Positions 28,652 through 38,496 are shown, counted from the stretch's first letter. The stretch: 64,000 bases of DNA from Burkholderiales bacterium (GCA_027487815.1 JAIYCW010000067.1:1-64000); one strand, 5' to 3'. Notes: generated by a model not told the origin, from the letters alone. Numbers and translations are program-made.

Positions 28652-29275
28652 TTGCTGATCAATGGAAAAGTGGTGGTTTGGCCGGCCTTGTTTTGGCCGG
28701 TAACCCTCATGGCGGCGGTTGTGCTGGCCGCCAATATTCTTGTGCAGTATCCAGTGCAGTGGGCCGGTTTGCAAGACTGGCTCACCTGGGGTGCGCTTTC
28801 CTACCCGTTCGCTTTCTTGATTACCGATCTCACCCATCGACGCTTTGGGGCGGCGCTCACCCGTCGTATGATTTACTGCGGTTTTGTGGTGGCGGTGGTG
28901 CTGTCGATCTGGTGGGCAACACCACGAATTGCACTGGCTTCAGGCCTTGCGTTTTTGCTCGCCCAACTGCTTGACGTATCGATCTTTGCTCGCCTCAAGG
29001 CCAGGGCTTGGTGGGTGGCCCCCCTGGCCTCGTCGATCATTGCTTCGGGCCTGGATACCGCCCTGTTTTTTGGCTTGGCATTTTCTTGCGCCCCTGCTTT
29101 GGCAGGCATCCTAACTGCCCTGGGCATCGATACGGCCTGCACTGCGGATCTTCCCTGGGTGCAATGGGCCTGGGCGGACTATGGCGTCAAGGTGCTGATG
29201 GCGCTTGCGATGGTGGGCCCTTACGGGCTTTGCCTGCGCTGGGTGAGAGGGCTTCAAGGCCCCCGACTCGCCTGA
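28652..29275 (+). CDS. VUT-family (YhhQ-like) membrane transporter
   Basis: A 207-residue integral membrane protein of the VUT/DUF165 family, whose YhhQ member is implicated in uptake of the queuosine precursor. About six hydrophobic segments are visible, with LSYPFAFLITDLTHRRFGA and LLAQLLDVSIFARLKARAWW containing the conserved polar residues, and SSIIASGLDTALFFGLAF. Start is a TTG at 28652 behind AAGGAATCG. It follows the SDR gene by 11 nt. No queuosine riboswitch is recognised upstream. Confidence 0.8.
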   Translation: MLINGKVVVWPALFWPVTLMAAVVLAANILVQYPVQWAGLQDWLTWGALSYPFAFLITDLTHRRFGAALTRRMIYCGFVVAVVLSIWWATPRIALASGLAFLLAQLLDVSIFARLKARAWWVAPLASSIIASGLDTALFFGLAFSCAPALAGILTALGIDTACTADLPWVQWAWADYGVKVLMALAMVGPYGLCLRWVRGLQGPRLA

Positions 29276-29289
29276 TATCACGCAGGCCA

Positions 29290-29490
29290 TCACAGCCAAT
29301 ACTTCACCGCAATTCTCGCGCGCACTTCGTCAATCTGATCGCTGGCACGATAAACGGGTGCATGACGCTCGGGCGCGTTTGGCAAAGCGCAAGCACTCAG
29401 CGGTGCCCGTGTTAGTTGCGCCAAAACAGGCGGTTGCGCTTGCGCCCGACCCGCCCACGGCAACCATGCAAAGTTCCAAATCCAGGGCAT
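29290..29490 (-). CDS. Small hypothetical protein
   Basis: A 66-residue reading frame. It opens MPWIWNFAWLPWAGRAQAQP and ends RASDQIDEVRARIAVKYWL. No known domain. The strong support is a good Shine-Dalgarno, AAGGAG 7 nt before the ATG, and its divergent arrangement with the LysR gene. It could be a LysR-controlled small protein; function unknown. Confidence 0.45.
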   Translation of the reverse strand: MPWIWNFAWLPWAGRAQAQPPVLAQLTRAPLSACALPNAPERHAPVYRASDQIDEVRARIAVKYWL

Positions 29491-29591
29491 GACATTCTCC
29501 TTAGTGACCAATTGGAAGCTTGCGCTCGATATTTATCGGAGTAAATCGCCCAATTCTTCATGGATCGGTCAGTTTTGCTTATCATTACTTC

Positions 29592-30488
29592 ATGCGACTG
29601 TCTTTACACTTCCTTCCTGCATTTTGCGCTGTAGCGCGTTCCAACAACCTGCGGGAGGCTGCCGAGCAGCTTCATCTCACCCACAGCGCGGTCAGCCAAC
29701 AAATTCGACAACTCGAAGACGAGCTCGGGCTGCCCCTATTTGATCGCCCGGGCCGCGGCATCCGGCTCAATGCCAACGGGCAGTGCTTCTTGAGCGCAGT
29801 AGAGCCCGCGTTGCGCAGTATCGAACGAGCTGCGCAAGAGGCTCGCGATCATCTGGCCAGCTCCGAGCAGCGGCTGAGCGTGAGCGTGTTGCCTTCGTTT
29901 GCACAACGATGGTTGCTGCCCCGCATGGCGCTGTGGCGCACTGAGCATCCCGACATCCACTTGCATTTGCATACCTCACAGCAACTTATGGATTTGCATG
30001 GCACCGAATTCCACGCCGGGGTGCGGCAAGGCGACGGGCAATGGAAAGGCTTGATGGCCAAGCGTCTATTTGACTCCCCGTGGGTGGTGCTGGGATCACC
30101 AGCAGCAGCGCAGCGGCTGCGCGATCAGCCGCTCAAGCGCTGGCTCGATGAGCCATTGCTCGGCAATGCTCAGCGCTGGAACGAATGGTTTGCTTCTCAG
30201 CACCTCGCCACCAAAGTGCGACCGGTTGCGAGCTTTGTGGATGCCGGTCTGATGCTCCAAGCGGCAGAGCAGGATATTGGCATTGCCTTGTCGCGTGAAC
30301 TGCTTGCCGCGGATGCGATCGCGCGTGGAAGCCTGGTTCGCCTATCGACGATGCAGCTTCAGGTTGATGATGCCCAGGCCTACTGGTTGGCATATCGGCC
30401 AGAGCTTGCCGACTGGCCTCCCATAGCTGCTTTTTATGAATGGCTCATTAGGCCGCAGACGGCCCGGCCGGTGCTGTCGGCAAGCTAA
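29592..30488 (+). CDS. LysR-family transcriptional regulator
   Basis: A 298-residue LysR regulator of the GcvA-like type. The N-terminal winged HTH is visible as LPAFCAVARSNNLREAAEQL and HLTHSAVSQQIRQLEDELG. A LysR substrate-binding domain follows. The ATG at 29592 gives the standard MRLSLHFLPAF opening; an upstream in-frame start would add an unlikely extension. It is divergent to the small gene at 29290-29490, which it may control. Confidence 0.9.
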   Translation: MRLSLHFLPAFCAVARSNNLREAAEQLHLTHSAVSQQIRQLEDELGLPLFDRPGRGIRLNANGQCFLSAVEPALRSIERAAQEARDHLASSEQRLSVSVLPSFAQRWLLPRMALWRTEHPDIHLHLHTSQQLMDLHGTEFHAGVRQGDGQWKGLMAKRLFDSPWVVLGSPAAAQRLRDQPLKRWLDEPLLGNAQRWNEWFASQHLATKVRPVASFVDAGLMLQAAEQDIGIALSRELLAADAIARGSLVRLSTMQLQVDDAQAYWLAYRPELADWPPIAAFYEWLIRPQTARPVLSAS

Positions 30489-30504
30489 ATTCGCCAACAA
30501 CCTT

Positions 30505-31176
30505 CTAGTTCTTTGCCGGGGCCTGGAGCACCTGAAGCATCGCTTGCATCAGCGTCTCAGCGCCTGCTGCACCAGGCACCGCGACCTGATTGCCGATCAC
30601 AAAAAATGGCACGCCGGTCACGCCCATCTCGCGCCAATGCACATCCTGAGCGCTGCTTGCAGCGAGCAAATCAGTATCGTTGATCGCAGCATCCACATGC
30701 TCTTCATCCATCCCCGCTTCCAGGGCTAGCCGCGCAAGCTCGTCATCACGGGTGAGGTCAGCACCCTCTTCAAAGTAAGCCTTGAAGAGCCGCTCTTTAA
30801 GTGCGTGTTGATGCGCGCCTGCTGCAGCCAGCAAGGCATGGGCTTTCAAAGTGTTGGGCTGGCGTTCAATCGCATCGAGCTTGAGATCCAATCCGACTTC
30901 GCCTGCCGCTTGCCGCACCGGCTGGTAAATTTTCGAGCCGTCGCTCGTGCCAAACTTTCGCTGCATGTAAGCGCTTCGGCTCATGCCACCGGGAGGCATA
31001 TCGGGGTTGAGCTGAAACGGATGCCAGCGCACTTGCGGCGCTTCAATCTCCGGATGCTGCTCAGCCAACATCTGCAACGCACTTTCCAGCTGACGCTTAC
31101 CGATGTAGCACCACGGGCACACCACATCCGACACCACATCAATCACGAGCGGGCCAGACGACATAGCTTCAGACAT
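30505..31176 (-). CDS. DsbA-family oxidoreductase, FrnE-like
   Basis: A 223-residue thioredoxin-fold protein of the FrnE/2-hydroxychromene isomerase-related DsbA group. The redox motif is CPWC in VCPWCYIGKRQLESAL. VRWHPFQLNPDMPPGG and GVTGVPFFVIGNQVAVPGA (the cis-Pro region) are characteristic. No signal peptide is visible, so it is likely cytoplasmic. Its start overlaps the end of the upstream amidase gene by 8 nt, so the pair is probably co-translated. Confidence 0.88.
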   Translation of the reverse strand: MSEAMSSGPLVIDVVSDVVCPWCYIGKRQLESALQMLAEQHPEIEAPQVRWHPFQLNPDMPPGGMSRSAYMQRKFGTSDGSKIYQPVRQAAGEVGLDLKLDAIERQPNTLKAHALLAAAGAHQHALKERLFKAYFEEGADLTRDDELARLALEAGMDEEHVDAAINDTDLLAASSAQDVHWREMGVTGVPFFVIGNQVAVPGAAGAETLMQAMLQVLQAPAKN

Positions 31177-32530
31177 TCAATACTCCTTCGGCCCATTGAG
31201 CCAAACCCAGCAACGAGGCATCACCATCAAAGCGCCCCGCGATTTGTAATCCTATTGGCACGCTTGCAGCAGCGCGACCGCCTACCGGCAATGTAATCGC
31301 GGGCACCCCAGCCACATTAAACGGCAAGGTCTGCCCCAACACCAACTCACGCACCGCACGCGTTTGCCCACCGATCATCACTTCGGTTTGGCCACGATTC
31401 GGAGGCACGATTGCACTGGTAGGCAGTAGCATCGCATCAAAGCCTTGCAAGAGCTGACGCAGCTCGGTGCGCACCTTTCGCCGCAATTGCTCGGCAGCCA
31501 AATAGTGCTGCGCGCTGATCATGCGACCATCAAGCATCGGGGCCAGCACCGCCTTGGAAAATCCGGTCAAGCGGCTTGCCTCCTCCAATGCCATCGAGCC
31601 ATCGGCTGGCACCTGCGCCAACACCGCGCGATGGATGTAGGCCGCTTGCGCTCTCACTATTGGGGTGTAGCACTCCCATGCTTCTTGCAGCATCGGGGCT
31701 TGCACCTCAATCACCTGAGCCCCGGCAGCCCGCAACTGTGCGATCACCTCATCAAAGCGCTGTGCCACCTGGGCATCCATGCGCCCTTTCAACCAGCTCA
31801 ACGGCAATGCAAAGCGCGGCTTGCGTGCTACCCGTGCATGATGCGTGTCGCGCGCGGCGAGCACCTCAAATGCTGCTCGGGCTTGCGCCACTGTCTGCGT
31901 GATCGGACCCGCATGATCAAAGCTCCAGGACAACGGCAAAGCCCCTTGCAGGGGCACCGCACCAAAGCTCGGCTTAAAACCGACAACACCACAAAAGTTG
32001 GCGGGAATGCGAATCGAGCCTCCAGTATCGGAGCCCAAGCCAAGCTCCGTCACCCCACTGGCCACCGCCACTGCGGCCCCGCTCGAAGAGCCCCCTGCCT
32101 GCCATGCAGCGTTAAGAGGATTGATCACATCACCGGTCCAACTATTCTCACCAGTGGCACCGAGAGCAATCTCATGCATATGGGTTTTGCCGATGATGAT
32201 CGCGCCAGCCGCACGCAAGCGCGCTACAGCAGGCGCATCGCCCTCCCATTGGGTGACTTCACCTGGCATTGCGGCATGCGTACTGGCCCGCAGCCCCATC
32301 CCGCGCACCTGAAACAGATCCTTGATATTCACAAGCCAGCCTGCAAGCGGCCCTGGTGCCTGTGCGCCTCTTAGCCCTTGGGCTTGCGCCTGATCCAGTG
32401 ATTGAGCCAGAGAGAGCGCCTCGTCCCAGGCCAATTCAGCCCAAGCATTTAGGGCAGTGGTTTGCTCGGCGCGTTCGCGTGCATGCTGCACTTTGCTGAC
32501 GGCGGATTGCATTGGCAATGATGTATTCAT
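31169..32530 (-). CDS. Amidase signature-family enzyme
   Basis: About 453 residues. The amidase signature is clear: VNIKDLFQVRG with the catalytic Lys, GGSSSGAAVAVASG with the cis-Ser, and GSDTGGSIRIPANFCGVVGFKP with the nucleophilic Ser. It hydrolyses an amide; the substrate is unknown, and no gatB or gatC lies nearby, so a GatA role is unlikely. The ATG at 32530 is chosen because AGAAGATAAT precedes it. It is divergent to the gamma-glutamyltransferase gene. Confidence 0.88.
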   Translation of the reverse strand: MNTSLPMQSAVSKVQHARERAEQTTALNAWAELAWDEALSLAQSLDQAQAQGLRGAQAPGPLAGWLVNIKDLFQVRGMGLRASTHAAMPGEVTQWEGDAPAVARLRAAGAIIIGKTHMHEIALGATGENSWTGDVINPLNAAWQAGGSSSGAAVAVASGVTELGLGSDTGGSIRIPANFCGVVGFKPSFGAVPLQGALPLSWSFDHAGPITQTVAQARAAFEVLAARDTHHARVARKPRFALPLSWLKGRMDAQVAQRFDEVIAQLRAAGAQVIEVQAPMLQEAWECYTPIVRAQAAYIHRAVLAQVPADGSMALEEASRLTGFSKAVLAPMLDGRMISAQHYLAAEQLRRKVRTELRQLLQGFDAMLLPTSAIVPPNRGQTEVMIGGQTRAVRELVLGQTLPFNVAGVPAITLPVGGRAAASVPIGLQIAGRFDGDASLLGLAQWAEGVLNV

Positions 32531-32573
32531 GCGCAGTATTATCTTCTGGAAATCAACATACACAACATTTGCG

Positions 32574-34412
32574 ATGACTACGATATTTAGGACGTGTTCA
32601 CTTCAATCCCTGCAAGGTCCTTTCCTTGTGGCTGCTTTCTTGGCCACCCTGACTGGCTGCTCGGGCCTAAGCAGCAGTACTGCGCCGCCCGCCCTCCCAC
32701 AAGCGCCCGAAGGTGCAAGCGGCTTCACTGCCAAAGGCGCAGTGGTTGCGCAGCGATGGATGGTGGCCACTGCTAATCCGATCGCATCGGAAGCCGCGGC
32801 CAAAGTACTGCGCGAAGGTGGCTCGGCCATGGATGCTGCCGTGACTGCGCAAATGGTGCTTACCCTGGTGGAGCCGCAATCTTCGGGTATTGGTGGTGGC
32901 GCATTCATCATGCACTTTGATGCGAAGAGCAAAAAAATTACGGCAATGGATGGCCGCGAGACTGCGCCCGCCCAAGCGACCGAATCGCTCTTCCTGGGCC
33001 AGAACAACACTGCGCTGAGCTTTAACGCAGCGGTAGTGGGCGGTCGCGCTGTGGGGGTGCCCGGAGTTGTGGCCGCGCTCGAAGCAATGCATAAACAATA
33101 CGGAACGCAACGCTGGGCCGCGCTTATTCAGCCTGCGATTACTCTGGCTGAGCAGGGGTTTGCGGTCAGCCCCCGATTGAGCACCTTGCTGAGCAGCGAA
33201 CCGTTTCTGAAACTCGATCCTGCCGCAGCCGCCTATTTTTACAAGCCCAGCGGACAGGCCCATGAGGTCGGCCATGTGTTGCGCAATCCCGAGCTGGCTC
33301 AATCCCTGCGTTTGATTTCTCGCGAAGGTTCAGCAGCGCTTAAAGCCGGGCCTCTTGCGCAAGCAATCGTAGCCAAGGTGCGCAATCATTCAGCCAACCC
33401 CGGCGTGTTGCAAGCAAGTGATTTGGCGAGCTATCAACCCAAGGCCCGCGAGCCCTTGTGCGGCCCCTATCTGCGGTATGTAATTTGCGGCATGCCACCG
33501 CCTTCATCGGGCACGGTTGCGGTATTGCAGATGCTGCAGCAATTGCAGTTCCTCAATTCGCAGCGTGCGCCTGCACCACTCGCCAACGCTCATGGTGAAT
33601 TACAAGCTTCGGGGGTGCATCGATTTGCCGAGGCCGGACGCTTGGCCTTCGCTGATCGTGGCGCCTACATTGCTGACGAAGATTTTGTGCGCTGGCCTCG
33701 CGGGATTCTTGCTGCGCCTTATCTCCAACAACGTGCAAGCATGATCGATGATCTGCGCAGCATGCGCTTGGCAGCCCCCGGACGGCCCGCCGATTTGAAT
33801 GCGGCCTGGAAGCCCGGCGCTGAATTCGAAGAGATGGGTACATCTCACATCTCGGTGGTAGATGCGCAAGGCAATGCTGTCTCGATGACAACAACAATCG
33901 AAGCCGGCTTTGGTGCCCGCCAAATGATGGGTGGCTTTTTGCTTAACAATCAACTTACCGACTTCAGTTTTGCGCCCACCGAAGCTGGCCAACCCGTGGC
34001 CAATCGGGTGCAGGGTGGCAAACGACCCCGCAGCTCCATGGCCCCGGTGCTGGTGTTTGATCGCAATCCTGATGGCAGCCCGGGGGCGTTGCGTATGAGC
34101 ATGGGCTCACCGGGTGGCTCATTGATCATCAACTTTGTGGCCAAAACACTCGTGGCAAGCCTGCAAGACGGCCTCGATATTCAGAGCGCAATCAGCCTGC
34201 CCAACATCGGCAGCCGCAATGGACCCACCGAGCTTGAGAAAGATCAAGCGCCTGCGAGCCTGGATGCCGCGCTCACTGCACGGGGCCATGAGCTGCGCCG
34301 CATTGAAATGACGAGCGGGTTGCAGGGCATCATGCGCCATTGCGAACCCACAGGCTGCTACTGGGTCGGAGGCGCTGACCCCAGGCGCGAGGGCAAAGTG
34401 ATCGGGCAGTAA
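32574..34412 (+). CDS. ggt: Gamma-glutamyltransferase, predicted lipoprotein
   Basis: About 612 residues. It should cleave the gamma-glutamyl bond of glutathione and related compounds in the periplasm. A lipobox LTGC lies near residue 29. Family blocks are MVATANPIASEAAAKVL, LVEPQSSGIGGGAFIMHFDA, MDGRETAPAQAT, and the autoprocessing site GTSHISVVDAQGNAVSMTTT with the nucleophilic Thr. GSPGGSLIINFVAKTL follows. The start at 32574 gives a proper lipoprotein signal; an ATG at 32529 would add 15 residues. Confidence 0.92.
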   Translation: MTTIFRTCSLQSLQGPFLVAAFLATLTGCSGLSSSTAPPALPQAPEGASGFTAKGAVVAQRWMVATANPIASEAAAKVLREGGSAMDAAVTAQMVLTLVEPQSSGIGGGAFIMHFDAKSKKITAMDGRETAPAQATESLFLGQNNTALSFNAAVVGGRAVGVPGVVAALEAMHKQYGTQRWAALIQPAITLAEQGFAVSPRLSTLLSSEPFLKLDPAAAAYFYKPSGQAHEVGHVLRNPELAQSLRLISREGSAALKAGPLAQAIVAKVRNHSANPGVLQASDLASYQPKAREPLCGPYLRYVICGMPPPSSGTVAVLQMLQQLQFLNSQRAPAPLANAHGELQASGVHRFAEAGRLAFADRGAYIADEDFVRWPRGILAAPYLQQRASMIDDLRSMRLAAPGRPADLNAAWKPGAEFEEMGTSHISVVDAQGNAVSMTTTIEAGFGARQMMGGFLLNNQLTDFSFAPTEAGQPVANRVQGGKRPRSSMAPVLVFDRNPDGSPGALRMSMGSPGGSLIINFVAKTLVASLQDGLDIQSAISLPNIGSRNGPTELEKDQAPASLDAALTARGHELRRIEMTSGLQGIMRHCEPTGCYWVGGADPRREGKVIGQ

Positions 34413-34441
34413 GGTTCAATAAGAACCGAAGGGAGCAAACA

Positions 34442-34702
34442 ATGCAGCATCAACGATTAAGCGGCGGCAAACTGATTTCAGCGGGCTATGATGCCGCGCA
34501 AAACCTGCTGGAAATCGGCATGGCTGATGGCAGCCTCAAGACCTTCAGCAATGTGCCCCTGGAGGTGTATCGCCGCTTGATTGCCGCGCCCAATCCCGCG
34601 AGTTTTTATGAAGATCGCATTGAGGAAGAGTATCCGGTGAAAACCGGGCGGCGCACAGGCGACGACTCAGCGCGCTCGAAGTTGGATGATTTGTTTGGTT
34701 AA
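34442..34702 (+). CDS. KTSC-domain protein
   Basis: An 86-residue KTSC-domain protein. It has ISAGYDAAQNLLEIGMADGS, then FSNVPLEVYRRLIAAPNPAS and FYEDRIEEEYPV. The domain has been linked to nucleic-acid-related proteins but its function here is not known. A small inverted repeat (GGTTC, AATAA, GAACC at 34413-34427) and GGGAGC precede the ATG. It follows ggt closely on the same strand. Confidence 0.8.
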   Translation: MQHQRLSGGKLISAGYDAAQNLLEIGMADGSLKTFSNVPLEVYRRLIAAPNPASFYEDRIEEEYPVKTGRRTGDDSARSKLDDLFG

Positions 34703-34714
34703 TTTGCACATAGC

Positions 34715-35545
34715 CTAATTCGCTACCGCGAACCGCCCCGCCACATCCTTCAGCCCAATCTCCTCAATGATTGCAGCCAGGCGAACACGAGCTTTGCCTT
34801 TAGCGACATCAGGATGACGGCTAGCGACGATCAGTTCATTTTTCATACTGTGTTCCCAGCCCACCAATTCAGTGACGCTGACCTTGTAGCCCGAGGCTTC
34901 GAGTCGCAGGCAACGCATCACGTTGGTGATTTGCGCACCGAACTCCCGGGTGTGCAGCGGATGGCGCCACAGCTCACTCAACACGCTTTTCTGCATCGCT
35001 TCAGCTTTGTGCGCGCGCAGCACCGAAGCCACCTCAGCCTGGCAACACGGCACCACGACGATATGCGAAGCCTTGCGAGCCAGCCCAAAACTGATCGCGT
35101 CATCTGTTGCCGAATCGCACGCATGTAATGCCGTGACCACATCGATGCGCGCAGGCAACTCCGATGATCCCAAGGCATCATGCGCTGGTGTATTCAAAAA
35201 GCGCATGCCTGCAAATCCAAACTGCTCAGCCAAGGCCTGCGACTGAGTCACCAGCGCTTCGCGAATTTCAATGCCATAGACTTCGCCGCCATGCTCGGCA
35301 AACCAAGCGTTCCACAGCATGAAGCCCAAATAGGATTTGCCTGCGCCGTGATCTACCAGTGCGATGTCTGCTACGCCTTGTGCTTTAAGCTGATCGAGCA
35401 GGGGCGTGATGAATTGCAGCAGATGCTTGACCTGTTTGAGCTTGCGCCGACTATCCTGATTAAGCTGCCCATCGCGTGTGAGGATATGCAGGGCTTTGAG
35501 GAGCTCGGGGTTGAAGCCTCCGAGCTCGGCGTTTTTCGTTTCCAC
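34715..35545 (-). CDS. Class I SAM-dependent methyltransferase
   Basis: A 276-residue methyltransferase of the Methyltransf_32 (GSTCD-like) type. LVDHGAGKSYLGFML is the SAM-binding motif I, VYGIEIREALVTQ motif II, and VTALHACDSATDDAISFGL plus VVVPCCQAEV are family features. The substrate is not known. Start is a GTG at 35545 behind GGGAAGG. It lies 112 nt downstream of the Bug receptor gene and convergent to the KTSC gene. Confidence 0.8.
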   Translation of the reverse strand: METKNAELGGFNPELLKALHILTRDGQLNQDSRRKLKQVKHLLQFITPLLDQLKAQGVADIALVDHGAGKSYLGFMLWNAWFAEHGGEVYGIEIREALVTQSQALAEQFGFAGMRFLNTPAHDALGSSELPARIDVVTALHACDSATDDAISFGLARKASHIVVVPCCQAEVASVLRAHKAEAMQKSVLSELWRHPLHTREFGAQITNVMRCLRLEASGYKVSVTELVGWEHSMKNELIVASRHPDVAKGKARVRLAAIIEEIGLKDVAGRFAVAN

Positions 35546-35657
35546 TTCTGCAACCTTCCCGCTGCCATTGAGCTCAACATCGCCAACTTACGGCTCAACT
35601 TTGAGATCAGCGGAATGATAAGCCAACTTAGGCCAGGACCACCTTTAACTAGGCCAT

Positions 35658-36644
35658 CTACTCGGGGCGCAGCCCCGCGTGTTTCGCCAGGGCCCCATAG
35701 GCCAGCAATTCGGACTGGAAGTATGCCGCTGTATCCGCAGGCGACATCACCACCGGTGAAACGTCTTGCGCTTCCATCAGGGAACGTATATCGGCTTGCT
35801 GAAGCGCTGATTGCACGCTGCTGTAAATGGACTGCACTTGTGCAGCGGACAACCCTGCCGGGCCAATAATCGCTAACCACGGCTCGTAGAGATAGCCGCC
35901 AAGCCCACTTTCACGCAAGGTCGGCACCTGCGGCAGCAAGGCGCTGCGGGTGGCGCCAGTGACGGCCAATGCACGGAGGCGGCCACTTCTCACGTGCGGC
36001 GCAGCGACACCCACCGGCATGGCACCAAACTCGACTGTGCCGCCAACAGTGTCGGTGACTTGCGCGGCCAGTCCCCGGTACGGTATGTGATGGGTGCTTA
36101 CCCCCGCTTCACGATTGAACATTTCCACCGGCAGGTGCGTCACGCCTCCATTACCCGATGAGCCGTAGTTGAACTTGCCCGGACTCGCTTTGAGCAGTTG
36201 AATGAACTCAGCCACTGTTTGTGCGGCCACGGCCGGGTTGACCACCAGGACCATCATGGATTTGCCAATCACCGTGATCGGCGTGACATCCTTGATGGGG
36301 TCATAGAGCATGTTCTTGAAGATGAAAGGGTTGATGACATGGGACGAAGACACCAGCGCAAGTGCGGTGCCATCGGTGGCTGACCGTACCAGCTGAGCCG
36401 TGCCAGTCATACCACCAGCACCCGGCAAATTCTCAACCAACACGGGCCGCTTTAGCGCTAGAGAAAGGTGCCGAACCAAGCCCCGTGCCAGGGTGTCGCC
36501 GACTGATCCTGGTGCCATGGGCAGGATGAAGCGCATTGGTTTGTCAGCGGGTGTTTGCGCCCATGATGTGCGGCCGCAGGCCAGGGTGAATCCAGCGGCT
36601 GCGCCAAGTATCGTTTGTCGACGAATGTTTGCTGTGTTTGCCAT
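35658..36644 (-). CDS. Bug/TctC-family substrate-binding protein
   Basis: A 328-residue periplasmic receptor of the Bug family with a signal peptide (MANTANIRRQTILGAAAGF to SWA). Hallmarks are MRFILPMAPGSVGDTLARGL, LVENLPGAGGMTGTAQLVRS and YGSSGNGGVTHLPVEMF. It probably captures the substrate of the neighbouring TPP enzyme, whose gene lies 44 nt upstream in the same transcript, under IclR control (inference). Confidence 0.92.
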   Translation of the reverse strand: MANTANIRRQTILGAAAGFTLACGRTSWAQTPADKPMRFILPMAPGSVGDTLARGLVRHLSLALKRPVLVENLPGAGGMTGTAQLVRSATDGTALALVSSSHVINPFIFKNMLYDPIKDVTPITVIGKSMMVLVVNPAVAAQTVAEFIQLLKASPGKFNYGSSGNGGVTHLPVEMFNREAGVSTHHIPYRGLAAQVTDTVGGTVEFGAMPVGVAAPHVRSGRLRALAVTGATRSALLPQVPTLRESGLGGYLYEPWLAIIGPAGLSAAQVQSIYSSVQSALQQADIRSLMEAQDVSPVVMSPADTAAYFQSELLAYGALAKHAGLRPE

Positions 36645-36688
36645 TGATGTCTCCGGGTGTGTACTACAAGGGTTGAGAACCGCGCCGC

Positions 36689-38488
36689 CTAAATTGGGCG
36701 GTCACCGCTCTTCATGGCCATGCCGCGCTCATCGATACCGGGCAGCATTTGCGCGGGGTCACGCGTCACGACCACGTCTACCAAGGTGGGACGATCGGTG
36801 TGCGCGAGTGCCTGGCGCAAGGCCGGCTCGAGCTCGTCTGGTCGTTCTACACGCAAGCCGTGGCAGCCGACAGCTCGCGCCAAAGCGGCATAGTCAATCT
36901 CCGACAATTCGCTCGACTGATAGTGACCTGCTCCAAACATCGCATGCTGCATGGCCTTCACATAACCCGATGCCGCATTGTTCAAAACCACCAGCACAAA
37001 CGGTACGCCCATGCGGCGCGCTGTTTCAAGCTCGCCCAAAGACATGTTCAGACCACCGTCGCCAGTCAGTGCGATCACCCTGCGCTTGCCGGCAGCCAAC
37101 TGCGCTCCGATGGCGGCCGGCAAGCCGTAGCCTATGGACGCAAAACCGCGGTTGGCCACAAACTGGCGCGCTGCCGTCTTGGTGTCGAAGAACAATCCGC
37201 TCCAGTGCGCTGCAAAACCGCCATCAGCGATCAGCACACCATCTTGGGGCAAGACCTCGTTTATCCCGCGCAAGAGGCGTGCCACGTTAATCGGTGTGGC
37301 ATCGCTGTCAATCCGCGCGGCAGCGCTGACGCGCCACTCAGCCAGCAAATTCCGCGCCTCCTCCACCCGGCCCTGCCGCGCTTGCAGTGTTGCGTTTGTT
37401 GTTGAACAGGCCTTTGCCAAATCGTCTAACCCTTCGGCTGCATCCGACCAAAGCGCAATACCGTGCACCCCTGTGCGCCCAAACTCGGAAGCGTCGATAT
37501 CAATCTGCACCACCGGGACAGACTTGGGCAGTAGGGCATAACGGCGGGTGGCGATTTCGCCGAGCTTGCAGCCCACAACCACCAAACAATCGCTTTGCGT
37601 GATCAGCTCATTGGCCACGCGGCTGTACCGCCCAAAGACGCCGAGCGACAGCGGGTCGCTACAGGCCATCGCACCTTTGCCGCTTAAGGTGTGGGCCACC
37701 AGAATCTTCTGCGAACGCGCAAATCGTGCAAGCGCATCGTAGGCCCCCGAAAGATGCACGCCGCCGCCCACGAGCAGCACCGGGCGTTGTGCCGCGCTGA
37801 TGGCTTGCGCAGCGGCCTCAATTTGTCCGGCACTGGCGCGAGGCTTCAAAGGCTTGCCTCGTTGCGCCAACGCTTCAAACTCCGCCGGATCGAAGTCACA
37901 CAGCTCATGCGCTACGTCTTCGGGCACATCGATGACCACCGGGCCCGGCCTGCCGCGCGTGGCTAGATCAAATGCGCGGCCCACCATTTCTGGAATCCGT
38001 TGGACATACTCCACGCGCAGCAACTCCTTGACCGCGGGTCGCAAGATCTCCACTTGGCGGCCCTCTTGTGTCATGTTTTTACCAGCATGCAGGCGATGAG
38101 CATCGCCAACCAATACCACCGCAGGGATACCCGCGTTCAGCGACTCAACCAAGCCACTCACTAAATTAGTGGCCCCTGGGCCCAGGGTGGCGTCGACAAC
38201 AGCTGGTCGATTAGTGACCCGCGCCCAAGCGTCTGCAGCAAACATGGCCGAGCGCTCATCGTTAATGAGCCAGTGCTGCATTCCTGTTGCGCGAATCGCT
38301 TCATAGTAAGTAGCGAACTGAAAGCCAGCCATGCCAAACAGCGGGCCGTCGTGCAGCATCTGAACCGCCTTGGCCAAAGCCGCCCCGCCGGTCATCCGCA
38401 GCACATTGCCAAAAGCGGGCGAATCGACGCTTGTGGGCGCGCTGGCTTGGGCCGTTGGGGCAAGGTACGGATTAATAGTGTTGTCCAT
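36689..38488 (-). CDS. Thiamine pyrophosphate-dependent enzyme, acetolactate synthase-like
   Basis: A 599-residue TPP enzyme of the acetolactate synthase large subunit/2-hydroxyacyl-CoA lyase-like superfamily. The N-terminal domain has the conserved catalytic-type Glu in LINDERSAMFAADAWARVTN; the C-terminal TPP-binding motif is GDGGLNMSLGELETARRMG ending LNNAASGYV. It has no adjacent small regulatory subunit (ilvN), so it is probably not the biosynthetic enzyme but a decarboxylase or carboligase of a catabolic route. It is divergent to an IclR gene. Confidence 0.88.
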   Translation of the reverse strand: MDNTINPYLAPTAQASAPTSVDSPAFGNVLRMTGGAALAKAVQMLHDGPLFGMAGFQFATYYEAIRATGMQHWLINDERSAMFAADAWARVTNRPAVVDATLGPGATNLVSGLVESLNAGIPAVVLVGDAHRLHAGKNMTQEGRQVEILRPAVKELLRVEYVQRIPEMVGRAFDLATRGRPGPVVIDVPEDVAHELCDFDPAEFEALAQRGKPLKPRASAGQIEAAAQAISAAQRPVLLVGGGVHLSGAYDALARFARSQKILVAHTLSGKGAMACSDPLSLGVFGRYSRVANELITQSDCLVVVGCKLGEIATRRYALLPKSVPVVQIDIDASEFGRTGVHGIALWSDAAEGLDDLAKACSTTNATLQARQGRVEEARNLLAEWRVSAAARIDSDATPINVARLLRGINEVLPQDGVLIADGGFAAHWSGLFFDTKTAARQFVANRGFASIGYGLPAAIGAQLAAGKRRVIALTGDGGLNMSLGELETARRMGVPFVLVVLNNAASGYVKAMQHAMFGAGHYQSSELSEIDYAALARAVGCHGLRVERPDELEPALRQALAHTDRPTLVDVVVTRDPAQMLPGIDERGMAMKSGDRPI

Positions 38489-38496
38489 AATATGAA
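38484..38496. promoter_or_regulatory. Near-palindromic site over the TPP-enzyme start, putative IclR operator
   Basis: TCCATAATATGAA is a near-perfect copy of the palindrome TCCATA-N-TATGGA found again at 38558-38570. It overlaps the start codon of the minus-strand TPP-enzyme gene. Confidence 0.5.

Noticed and set aside
36689-38488. Biosynthetic acetolactate synthase (ilvB)
   Set aside because: No ilvN or ilvC follows; the neighbours are a Bug receptor and an IclR regulator, which indicates a catabolic TPP enzyme.
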